Positions 53,830-64,000 of a stretch of 64,000 nt of DNA are shown piece by piece. Every line of letters begins with the position of its first letter. Positions within the stretch are counted from its first letter, which is position 1. This DNA is from Epiperipatus broadwayi (Eukaryota; Onychophora; Udeonychophora; Euonychophora; Peripatidae). The DNA lies in NCBI GenBank assembly GCA_028023455.1, contig JAQFVV010000001.1:19029611-19093610 (forward strand), written 5' to 3'. The position numbers and the translations under genes are program-made. Below the pieces are notes generated by a model. The model ran no database searches. It saw nothing but the letters and a program-made list of their open reading frames with translations, and was not told where the DNA came from.

Positions 53830-55565
53830 TATTGTTTTTTTTTTCATATTTGATACTAATATTTGCTAAATATATGTTTGTTATTTTGATTTCTAGAAGA
53901 ATTTGATTTTTTTTTTGTCTTGGTCACATGATTTTGCTAACATTTTTGTGGACATTTACTAATATTTGATTGTGGTAGAATGTTGGCAAATTTTCTTTTT
54001 TTTTTACTGATATATTTGCTAAACATTTGCTAAATATTGTCTTTACAATTTTTATTTTTATATTGGACTTAGTTGTATGAAATGTACATGTTTATTTTTT
54101 TTAATTTTTGATGGAAATTATTAGTTTTAACTATATTGGACAAAATAACTGGAACGTTTTGTATTTCTAAAGATTTTTTTTTTTTGTTTTAGTCTTGTGA
54201 TTTCACTAACATTTTTGTGGTTATTTACTAATAATAGTTTTAAATATTGTTTTTTTTTCAGTACTGGTTGATTAGACATGCATGCCACTTAATGGCATTT
54301 TTATGTGCTAAAACACATAAAAATGTCATTTATGCAGCCCAAAGTTTACAGTGTATAGAACAGTCATGTTTATATTAGCCATTGCTGGCCTATATTCCAT
54401 TGCACACAAATATTATGGCCCACTGATATTTATAACACTATGCAAATGCACACAATCACTACCATATCATGTGAGGGTGCATTGAATTCAACTGACCATA
54501 ACTCTTGTAATCAGTGTTTGAACTAATGATCTTACACCCAACTGATGTAGTAAGCCCATTGCCACAGTTCCCTACACAGATTGGAATGTGAAAATTTTGA
54601 AAAAGTGTAGGTGGAAGCACAATTTCACAGATTCACATGAAAAGGCACATTTGCATGAAAACAGCTACAAGACAAATTAAATGGCTGAGTTTGCACATTG
54701 TTTTGGAAATCAGAAGCTTGGTTTGATCACAGTACAGCATCTTTTGGACAATCTTTTGGATTGTCAAACACATTGGTCCCCCCCACTCATTCCAGCACTA
54801 CGCACTGACAATTATAATGTAATTTAAAACTGTAGGTATTCCATTTTAAAAAATAATGTTGGTTTGTAAATTGTTTAAAAGTAGTTTGAAAAATGTCAAC
54901 AGCGATTAAATGTATAATGTAATTTAAAAATATAATTATTCCATTTTAGAAAATGTTTTACAATGAAAAGTTGGGCTGTGTAAACAGTATTTGTATGTGT
55001 TTTACCACCTAAACAATGCCATCAAATGGCATGCATGTCTAATCAACCAGTACCTTTTTTTTATATTTGATTGTGATAATAATATTTGCTAAATAAATGT
55101 TTGATATTTTGATTTCTAGAGAAATTTGACTTTTTTTTTTTTGTCATATGAATTCATTAATATTTTTGTGGTTATTTACTAATAATAGTAGTTAAATTTG
55201 GTTTTGTCACATTTGATTATGGGAGCAATTTGATCTTTTGATCATGTGATTAAGCAAAGAATTTTCTTTTTTTTTTCATGGTTGAATTTGCTAATTACTA
55301 ATATTTGCTAAATATTGTTTTTGAAATTTTGACTTAATTTTTTTTTTGATTGCTGAAATTTGTGCCTTAATTTCCTTAATTTTTGATCAAAATTATGATT
55401 TTTTTTAACTGTATTGGATAAAATAACTGGAATGTTTTGAGTCAACAGTGGGAATGGGTTATTATTTGACATTCTTTATTGCTTGTTTGTGTCAGTGGTG
55501 ATTTTTTGGCTCCTCTTAGAAACCAAAATGGTGGAAAGGGTATTTTAAATTGGTACCTCCAATTT
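53830..55565 (+). repeat. Degenerate T-rich tandem array ending in a foldback-type terminus
   Basis: Repeated phrases such as ATTTTTGTGG.TATTTACTAAT (53927, 54212, 55155) and ATTTTGATTTCTAGA (53883, 55106) mark diverged units. The right end 55440-55565 (TCAGTGGTGATTTTTTGGCT, CCAAAATGG, TTTTAAATTGGTAC) resembles the right end of the element at 50112-51592, so this is probably the right half of a related element. I could not find its left terminus. The MITE at 54264 is inserted inside. Confidence 0.5.
54264..55050 (+). mobile_element. 787-bp MITE with ~60-bp TIRs and TA target duplication
   Basis: The left end CTGGTTGATTAGACATGCAT is the exact complement of the right end for more than 20 bp, and similarity continues for about 60 bp (GCCA.TT.ATGGCAT, AAAACACATA). 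TA flanks both ends (54262-54263, 55051-55052), the mark of Tc1/mariner-type insertion. A secondary hairpin lies in the left end (CATTTTTATGTG..CACATAAAAATG). Noncoding. It interrupts a T-rich degenerate tandem array. Confidence 0.88.
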
Positions 55566-55853
55566 TATTTGTGGTTTCTATTGTATAAGGAATTCATAGT
55601 CTAATAGAAGCATTTTCTTTTTTTTTTTTTGATATTTTTCATTTGGCATATTATTATATTTAATGCTAGCATTATAAGCATTAATTAATAAGTTGTAATG
55701 TGTGTGTTGATCTCTATTCTTAATATGATTTATATTGAAGGAATAATACCTATGTGAAAAGTGATTTAGCTACAAAGCTCTCAATGATGCCTTTAGGTAT
55801 TTATCAATATATGTAAGTTTCCTGTATAAAAAGGATGTTAAAGTACTATTTGA

Positions 55854-56946
55854 CCTTAAAACATCACATGATCACTATCTTCCATGCTTACTCATAACTG
55901 TTGTTATAATAGGCAAAACTCTCCATACAGTAGTGCCACTCTAAGCAAGACAGAGTAATCAATGGATGCCAGAAGGCTTGTGCATAAAATCCCTATCTAG
56001 TGCCTACTCATCCAATATCCCCAAACTAGTTTCTGGCCTATGGCCTTCATCAGTGAGCAGCCTTGGATCTGAGAGCACTGCACCTAGACCTTAGGATGTA
56101 ATGCAACCCTCCAGCAGCCACCTTTTAACTCTACATAACTACTAAACTATGAGAATAAAATTGAAAACACAGATATTTTCAATCTAAGATCAATAGCTCA
56201 AATAGTCATATGGATCTGAACTCAGTTCAGCACCCATACATTTTAGCCACCACCTTCCTATAAGGCAGGATTGGTATTAAACCTTAAAACATCACATGAT
56301 CACTATATCTCATGCTTGCTGATAACTGTTGTTATATTAGACAAAACTTTCTCCATACAGTAGTGCCACTCTAAGCAAGACAGAGTAATCAATGGATGTC
56401 AGAAGGCTTGTGCATAAAATCCCTATCTAGTGCCTACTCATCCAATATCTCCAAACTAGTTTCTTGCTTATGGCCTTCGTCAGTGAGGAGCCTTGGATCT
56501 GAGCAAGCATGGAAGATAGTGATCATGTGATGTTTTAAGGTTTAATACCAATCCTGCCTTATAGGAAGGTGGTGGCTATGGTTGTAAAAGAGTCAAAGAC
56601 ACCAAAGTGTATGGGTGCTGAACTGAGTTTAGACCCATATGATTATTTGAGCTATTGAGCTTAGATTGAAAATATATGTGTGTTTTCAATTTTATTCTCA
56701 TAGTTTAGTAGTTATGTAGAGTTAAAAGGTGGCTGCTGGAGAAGTTGCATTAGATCCTAAGATCTAGGTGCAGTGCTCTCAGAACCAAGGCTCCTCACTG
56801 ACAAAAGCTATAAGCCAGAAACTAGTTTGGGGATATTGGATGAGTAGGCACTAGATAGGGATTTTATGCACAAGCCTTCTGGCATCCATTGATTACTCTG
56901 TCTTGCTTACAGGGGCACTACTGTATGGAGAGAGTTTTGCCTATTA
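55854..56946 (+). repeat. Tandem copy, truncated copy and inverted copy of a ~428-bp repeat
   Basis: Unit A (55854-56281) starts CCTTAAAACATCACATGATC. Unit B (56282-56503) repeats the first half at a period of 428 bp. From 56504 the sequence is unit C, the reverse complement of a whole unit, ending CAAAACTCTCCATACAGTAG on the other strand. A and C carry the core TAGTTTCTGGC(C/T)TAT...TCAGTGAG, related to the core of the repeats at 4.6 and 22.2 kb. A and C can pair over more than 400 bp. Confidence 0.9.
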
Positions 56947-56997
56947 AAGTATTATTATTAGTTTTAAAAACAAATAATCAAGAAAATCTTTTCCACC

Positions 56998-57123
56998 TTT
57001 CTTCATTTCCATATCAAATTTAATTCGAGATTTAGCCTATTTTTTTTTCTATTTTTCTCCTTTCTTCATTTCCATATCAAATTTAATTCGAGATTTAGCC
57101 TATTTTTTTTTCTATTTTTCTCC
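56998..57123 (+). repeat. Perfect 63-bp tandem duplication
   Basis: TTTCTTCATTTCCATATCAA at 56998 recurs at 57061, and the two 63-bp units are identical to the eye including the poly-T run. Confidence 0.95.
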
Positions 57124-58050
57124 CCTATGTGACAAACAACAAATGTATCTTCAATATACTAATAAGCAAAAATTCAAATCACAATCTCTTTTTCAAAATC
57201 AATTTATACAGCTCTCCATTCCAGTTTAAGAACTATTTTTAACTTTTTAAAACATATTTTCAAAAATGAACTATATTCTGGAAAAGATTTTTAGTTTTGC
57301 ATCAATGCCATCACATATTCCTTTTAAAAAATTATTTGCAACATTTATCCAGCTCTCACTAATATAAATTCATCAAAATCTGACTTTTCCAGAACTGTAA
57401 TCTGCAAAAGTTTATGCAAATTAGCAACTCTTACTATTAATAGCGCTAAAAAAAAATAGTTCTTCAAAATATTAAATCAGATAGTTCCATAATAGTACAT
57501 TCTGTGAACAAGGAGAATGTTACTATTATCATGAATGGCAACATCTATAATAGTAAAATCTTGAACCACTGCAAAGTCTATAATAACAAAATTTTGAACT
57601 TGTTAAACGATGAAGATTATAATAAAATAACAAAGTTTATACCCTTAATCTTAAAAAGTAATTAATGTTCTCAATAACAAATGTTCTTTTGATAGTAACA
57701 TAATTTTATGCTCTATCAAAAATATATTAAGAAAAAATTCCACTTCATCCTATTGTTAGCAACATAAGTTGGACTACTCAAGCCTTAGCAAGATATGTGG
57801 CAAATCAAATACAACCAATTATTCCTTCTTTGAAGTCGTATACAAAAAAAAAAAAAACTCAACCCATTTAATTTCTATTAATAATTTAAGAATCATATCA
57901 AATAATATTTTTGTGGGTTTTACTATTGTTCATTGTTTACTAACATTCCAATCAGTGAGGTATTAGATATAGCTTTTAATCATTACAATGGACTATTCAA
58001 GATAATTTATTTCTATAGTGCAAATAAATTATTTAAATGTTATAGTTGTA
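57124..58050. other. AT-rich intergenic sequence
   Basis: No gene or repeat pair recognised; the same is true of 58671-59497. Confidence 0.55.
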
Positions 58051-58670
58051 GTAATAAGAAACATGGACTTAATCAGTGAAGTATTGAATAGCTTCACACT
58101 CTTAGATCTAACCGCTTCAGTTTCACCTATTTAAATAGAAAGTAGGTTGAAGTAAAGAAGGGTTCCCCTCTTTTCTTCCAAGATGTAAACTTGTGGTTAA
58201 GACCTGTAGAGGTCCCTAATATCGCATTTTTACACGCATATTCTTGAGGTTAAAGCCTTAGTAAATATTACTTATGTAATCAATGTGCATTTAAATAAAT
58301 TTATAATTACAACTTTAAATTATTGTAATGGATTTCTAACTATAAGATCTTTCCATTGACTCATTGTAAATTGAAAGATTTCACGAGTATTAATGTGTAA
58401 TAAGAAATGTGGACTTAATCAGTGAAGTATTGAATAGCTTCATGCTCTTAGATCTAACCACTTCAGCTTCACCTATTTAAATAGAAAGTAGCTTGAAGTA
58501 AAGAAGGGTTCCTTTTGGGTTCCCCTCTTTTCTTCCAAGGCATAAGCTTGTGGTTAAGACCTGTAGAGGTCCCTAATATCACATTTTACATGCATATTCT
58601 TGAGGTTAAAGCCCTTAGTAAATATTACTTACATAATCAATGTGTATTTAAATAAATTTATAGTTGTAGT
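58051..58670 (+). repeat. 346-bp direct tandem duplication
   Basis: GTAATAAGAAACATGGACTT at 58051 recurs as GTAATAAGAAATGTGGACTT at 58397, and similarity continues through TTGAGGTTAAAGCC to the ATTTAAATAAATTTATA region of both copies. The second copy has a duplicated GGGTTCC segment (58506-58525). No coding content recognised. Confidence 0.9.
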
Positions 58671-59497
58671 ATGAAGCTATTTAAATATTATACATTAAAA
58701 CAATCAGAAACACATAAAAAACAACATATTTGCAAGTATTTGAATTGTAGCTTTGAACATAAATGCAAAGAATAATCTAACTTGAATACATATTGTTAGA
58801 GTAGTAGGAAGATAGTTTTGAAAATTAAAGCAAAAAAATATATGTATATAAAAGCACAAATGAATCTATTTCCAAGCATATTAAAAGATAATGCTTATCT
58901 TTCTAGACAATATGAATATTTCAGTACAGCAAAGTTGATAATGAGAATTACTATTTTAAAAATAATAATATATATACCACAAATATTAGCTTCCCATAAC
59001 ACTATAAATTTGTTTGTTTTCACTTTTTTATATTTTTTCCTCTTAATTAAAAGATAAACTACTGACATTTCACAAATCGAAAATGAAACACAATTTGGCA
59101 AGGCAATTATCCACAATATTTTGTTGCCAGCTTTTTAAACTAAAAAAAAAAAGTAATAATTATAATTTTATTGACATGTGTCACGTCTAATATTTTGCTT
59201 TCTTACTGCTTTTATTTCAAGTTTATGTATTAAAACTGACACTATTCTGTAAGAAGATAAATAAAATTGTAGCATCTTTTATTATAAAATAATGGATAAC
59301 TGACATCATATAAACTAGCTAAATATAAATGTTTTTTTAATTAGAGCTAATTTATAATGAAGGAAAATGTTTCAGTAATTTTAAACCATGACCGATTTTA
59401 ATTTATAATTTTTCATTAAACATTAATACTAAAACTGATATTAATATAAACTATAATATAATTAACGGTTGAGAAAATAGACGTCACTATTGTATAG

Positions 59498-61087
59498 TAT
59501 TAAGGTTTTAGATCAGATAGGCGTATAGGAGATAGTTTATTTGTAGTTACACAACTTACAGATATGAGTAGAAATTCAGGTAGACAGTTATATATGTGTT
59601 TTATAGATATGGAGAAGACATATGATAGAGTAGATAGAAATAGATTATAGGTAAGTTTAGCAAATTTGGGAATAGATGAAACTTTAATGGATAATATTAA
59701 AAAATTATATGAAAATAATTACTATACATATCAATTAGGCGATTTAGAATCAGTTAAAGTTAAAAATGGGGTGGGGGGCACGGTTGCCCTATGTTACCTA
59801 TTTTGTTTTTGTTGTATTTAAGTAAAGTGAAGAGAGCAATAAAAAGAGTAGGAAGAGGGATAGAGATATTGTTAATAGGTGGCAAGGGGGTATATACTTT
59901 GTGAGGTCTTTTTTTGCTGATGTCTTTTTGTGTACAGAAAGAAGTGAAGATATGGAAGTGATGATGAGGACATGTGCAAGGGTGGGTAAGAGATGTGGAT
60001 TAAATTTAGTGAACAAAAATAGAAGATGATGAATTTTTATTGGGGGATATAAAGTTAAGTGTGGTGAATAGATATAGTTATTTGGGAATCAAGTAATCAA
60101 AAAAATTGCTTGGATGAATGGGAGAAAAAATTGATAAATAAAGCAAAGAAAAGAAAGGGATTGATAAAGAAATTAACAGTGTTTTCATATAATAAATATG
60201 ATGTAGCTAGAATTGTATAGAAGGGAGTTGCAGTAGCAGGGTTAACATGGGGCAATGATGTGTTATGTGTTAGTAAAAGGGTATTAGATTACTTACAATA
60301 AGTACAAAGGGAAGTAGGAAGACATGCATTAGAAGATGTGTGGACAGCAAAGGAGGCAATTCAAGGAAAAATGGGATGTCACATTTTTATATGAGAGATA
60401 CAAAAAGCAAAATGAAAATGTTCAGTAGTTTGCAGTTTATGGATAATAAAAGAATAGCCAAAAGAGTATTTAATTGGGTTATGAGTAAAACACAGGCAAC
60501 AAGATGGGTGAGAAAGGTAATGCGGTATGCAAAAGATTTGGATAAAGAATTTATATCAGTATATTTGTACAAAAGGTGGGATGTTTGTGTTATGAGAATT
60601 GTTGAGTGTTATAGTGGTAAGGAATGGGATAAAAGAATAGATGAATTAATAAATAATAGGGAGTTGGAGAGATGGAGAGTTAGTATTGATAGTAAAAAGA
60701 GTTTAAGTATATATAAAACTAAACAACATTGGGTGCAAGTTACTTTATGATAATAGTAATGAAAATACTTTATTGTTTAAGGCTCAAAAGAGATCTTTAG
60801 CAACAAGGGAATATACACATAAATGAAAAAATATGGGTGATTTAGTCTACAAATTGTGTAAGGAAGGCATAGAAAATATTAGGCATCTGTTAATTCAATG
60901 TAAATGCTTGAAAGAAGAAAGGGTACAAATAATAAAGTTATGGAAAAATAAATATGAACAAAGTGATTATACAGAAAGTGAGTTATTGATTTTTATACTG
61001 GCTTTGGGAAAAGATAAGGGAGATTTAGATATGAAGGCCATGGAGTTGACAAAGATTATGTTGTGGAAATGGGATGGAGAAGATTAA
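59498..61087 (+). pseudogene. Non-LTR retrotransposon (R4/Dong-like) reverse transcriptase remnant, copy 1
   Basis: Reading from about 59508 gives RSDRRIGDSLFVVTQL and then LYMCFIDMEKTYDRVDRNRL, the finger/palm region of a non-LTR reverse transcriptase carrying the first catalytic Asp. A stop follows at 59647. Further on come NIKKLYENNYYTYQLG, ILFLLYLSKV, and at about 59909 FFADV where the family has (F/Y)ADD, so the second catalytic Asp of that box is lost. From 60050 the thumb/C-terminal part continues, including open segments 60340-60750 and 60833-61087. The latter ends with a Cys/His knuckle (CKEG, HLLIQC) typical of R2/R4-type elements. The copy is 5' truncated (no N-terminus or start), with stops and frame changes, hence inactive. 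Assignment to the R4/Dong clade is from memory of motif style; the RT identity itself is clear. Confidence 0.75.
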
Positions 61088-61549
61088 GGGAAAACTTAGG
61101 GTGGGGAATGGAAAGGGAAGATAAAGTGGCTAACAGGTTTCTCTGGGCATAGTTGCTGAGAGATTCCTGACTTTGTATAAGGAGAAGTCACAGTGTATCA
61201 CATCACATAAATAGTAGCAGGTATGGTGAAATATTCAGAATTTAATTTTAAAAGAAAGTTTAATAAAATTATAATTGGTAATAAGATTCCAGTTCAATGA
61301 AAGAATGTGAAAATTAGATTACTAGAAAAGAAAATAAAAAAAAAAGTTAATTAGTTTTAGATCTAGTAGCACTCATTTTTATAGTTTACAAATTAATTAC
61401 ATCTCATATTAATATATTTTATTAGTCATTCATTAGAGTAGAGAAATATTATTATTACATCTCAGTCTCATCTACTTAGATAAAAGTGAAATTTCTGAGT
61501 AGATTCTGAAAAGAAAAATCAATAAATTATTTATTTAATTTTTAGGCAC

Positions 61550-62760
61550 AAACATGCTTACATAGGGTGAATAGAAATAGATTGAAAAAAAACCTCAAAA
61601 ATATGAGAATGCATTCAGTGTAATTAAAAATAATTTTTTACAAAGATAGTTTTTATAAGAACCAATTGAGAGTTATAAAATCGATGAAGTTTAATATAAA
61701 GTTGGATTGAAACAAGGTTATCTATTATCTTGATTATTTAATTTGGTTAGAAAAAATAAGGATATAGATAGAGATTCCCATAGTTGGAACAAGAAAATAT
61801 ATAATGTGTCAATTCACTTTTGACTTATGATATATCATTTTTTCCAAATAGTATACAAAATTTGGAATTGCTATTAGAGAAATGTGGAGATCTAGAAAAA
61901 AATATGAACATTTTAAATTCAGTAAAGAAAAATGGCAAAAGTAAAAAATAGAAAATTGGAGATATTTTTTCTGAAGAACTGAAGGAATGTAAGTGGAAAA
62001 AGAAATTATTCAGGTTATCATAAATTAGAGTTGAAAAAAAAGAAATATAGAATGGGATTGATTAAAAATATGTTACAGTTTTTATATTATAAATAAGATA
62101 TGTAGAATTTCTGGTAAGTAGTGATTGTGTTTACTTTAACATTTGGAAATGACGTGCTTTGTATAGGCTAGGGAGTGAGAAATTTTTAGATTGATTGTAA
62201 AAAAAGTAGATAAAGATGTATTGGGTTATTAATTGTGAAAAGAAAATGAATCTATTCAAAGTAAAATGGGTTAGACTTGTTTTTTTATAAAGAAAATCAC
62301 AAGTAAATTAAAAACATTTTGAAGAAATGTCAATATATTAATAAAAAAAGTAGATTAGTATTAAAATAAAGATTTTATTATACACAAAATTAATAGATGA
62401 AAACAATGCATAGAAAAATAGAAGATAGAAAAAGAGAATAGATAAATTAGTTTGAAAAAAAATGGAATAGTGGAAAACTGAATATGTATATAAAAAATAG
62501 TACAGAGTTATATACGTATAAAAATTATATAAAATATGATAATGTATGTGAAAGATTTAAAAAAATGTTGTTTTTTGAGGCAACGGCAAGAACTTTGAAT
62601 ACTAGACATGGGCAAAAACAGAGTAAAGATTTGGAATATAAAGATATTTTATGTAGAGATAGTAGAAAGAGTACTTAATATTTATTTTTGAAACATAGGT
62701 TGTTGAAAGAGAATCAGAATAAATTATATGGAAAATAAAAGAAACTTAAAGATAAAGAGA
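61550..62760 (+). pseudogene. Second, more decayed non-LTR retrotransposon copy
   Basis: The sequence resumes at the same point of the RT as copy 1: RVNRNRLKK aligns with RVDRNRL. The later stretch 62480-62760 (YIKNSTELYTYKNY; KSTE/KDKES-like purine-rich coding) has the same AG-rich sense strand and composition as copy 1. Almost every 30 codons is interrupted by a stop. It lies in the same orientation about 460 bp after the readable end of copy 1, so it is either a second 5'-truncated insertion or an old tandem duplicate. Nothing suggests activity. Confidence 0.5.
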
Positions 62761-62983
62761 GTAAAAGAAGTAGAGATTTAATATTTTTTTTGTTTAGATT
62801 ATAAGTTATAATTAAGACACACAATAGATTAATGCTCTGATCTCAGCACAGTGAACAAAGGTTGGCTTATACAATGATAAGCTCTAAGTATAAGTGGACC
62901 AATTATGCTTTTTAAACTAATGCTCCTGGGCAAGTGTGCATAAATTTGTAAAAAGCACATGACTGGGGAATATAAAGTTAGGA

Positions 62984-63300
62984 CAGCGAACCCCAATCTT
63001 TTTGCATTTAAGAGCACATTCTATAATACTGGCCAGGTGGTGGGCATCATTTATTTTTTCAATGTAAATTTATAGTTCAATATTGTTAATAATACACATA
63101 ATGTACAAAAAAATATTTATTTCAAAAATAAAATTTTAACATTTGATTACAATATAATACAATAATTTATGAGAAATTTTAAAAATTAAATTTATTTGTA
63201 TCAGATAAATATTTTTTTATCGTGTTCGGATAGCGGCAGGCACATGTAAAATGGTCTGTGGATGCCATGGTGCCTGCAGGCTTAGGGTTGGGGACCCCTG
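62984..63300 (+). mobile_element. hAT-type MITE, 317 bp, with perfect 8-bp target duplication
   Basis: It begins CAGCGAACCCCAATC and ends GGGTTGGGGACCCCTG, imperfect inverted ends of the hAT type (CAGnG). The flanking 8-mers AGTTAGGA at 62976-62983 and 63301-63308 are identical, the duplication size of hAT elements. Noncoding. Confidence 0.85.
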
Positions 63301-63308
63301 AGTTAGGA

Positions 63309-64000
63309 TAATGAAATTATCAAAACTGTTCTTAGTAAAATATAGGAAATAAAAAAATGAATACAATTAAATAGTAGATGAATAGCAAAATTGTTTATTA
63401 TACACAAATGTCCATTAATTAAAAACTATTATAATAATATATAAATATAAAATTTAAATTAAACATAGTTCAATGTATATGTAAACAAATGGAATAAATC
63501 ATTCTCCCCCAGGTTATGACTTAAAATCACTCCGAATGTTAAACAAAGAATCAACAACAGAATGAATCCAACTATTCTTGGGAGCTCTGATGTTCATATA
63601 TATATTGCAAATAAAATGTGATAAATCCTTTATAGTAAACTTTAATATAACAAGCAGCTAAATAATATATGTTTAGAGATAACAATTGTAAATAGTTCTC
63701 TCTTTTCTTCCAAACAATTTTTTTGTGTGATTTGATTGATTTTGTTTCACTTTGTCTTCCTAATATTGATCTGTAAGGCACATTATCTAAGACTTACCCC
63801 AAAAGCCTAGATTATGGCAGATAAAAGCAAAAAGATAAAAGACATTGACTTTTGGCTACTTGATTTACTACTAATTTGTCAATTTTTTAACATCTTTATT
63901 TGTTAAAATATTTAATGGAAGATTAAATATCATAGTAATTAAAAGAGAGCATTTCATAGACTAGCTATTTTTTTATGTACTGATTTTAAATACTAGATGT
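63309..64000. other. AT-rich sequence to the window end
   Basis: Nothing recognised; a minus-strand open frame at 63572-63781 has no identifiable motif. Confidence 0.55.

Noticed and set aside
53393-53906. Open frames of 68 and 113 codons on the + strand
   Set aside because: T-rich low-complexity translation (Phe, Leu, Ile), no motif, no splice or start context, lies in repeat-like sequence.

Overview
The window is AT-rich, gene-poor eukaryotic (metazoan) DNA. Three things show this: long (TA)n and compound (TA)n(GT)n microsatellites, nested remnants of several animal transposon classes, and a protein-coding exon bounded by GT-AG splice signals. Nothing looks prokaryotic. The style of the repeats suggests an invertebrate, possibly a mollusc such as a cephalopod, but the species is a guess and I saw no family-diagnostic SINE to confirm it.

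The only convincing gene is on the + strand. A short exon (16669-16931) encodes an integrase-type H2C2 zinc-binding domain. A long terminal exon (35151-36747) encodes a CENP-B-type helix-turn-helix, a pogo/Jerky-like DDE domain and a C-terminal PHD finger. The two are in matching splice phase (2 bases + 1 base complete a Cys codon), so I propose they belong to one gene with an intron of about 18 kb. The transposase domain is uninterrupted, yet all three positions expected to hold catalytic acidic residues carry Ser, Gly and Gln. This is the pattern of a domesticated, catalytically dead transposase and is the main observation in the window.

The rest is a mosaic of repeats. 0-9 kb: TA tracts, a foldback repeat locus (4558-5310), small hairpins and a fossil Tigger C-terminus (8788-9410). 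10-14 kb: a large imperfect palindrome whose left arm is interrupted by about 2 kb with gag-like sequence on the minus strand. 17-21 kb: short hairpin repeats and a decayed minus-strand retroelement. 22.2-25.9 kb: a 370-bp tandem duplication with an inverted fragment. It abuts a second palindrome whose two arms both carry a decayed GIY-YIG-like sequence, and one arm has a nonautonomous Merlin-like element inserted. 28.8-31.6 and 40.5-43.5 kb: two copies of a ~3-kb repeat, one with a (TAA)33 expansion. 43.5-45.3 and 49.9-53.1 kb: two copies of a second repeat, one split by a 1.5-kb foldback element. 45.9-47.6 kb: decayed coding-like sequence. 47.9-49.1 and 54.3-55.05 kb: two related TA-flanked inverted-repeat elements. 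55.9-56.9 kb: another tandem-plus-inverted locus. 59.5-62.8 kb: two decayed non-LTR retrotransposon copies. 62.98-63.30 kb: an hAT-type MITE with a perfect 8-bp target duplication.

Many remaining stretches are unique-looking AT-rich sequence in which I see no gene. No tRNA, rRNA or CRISPR was found.
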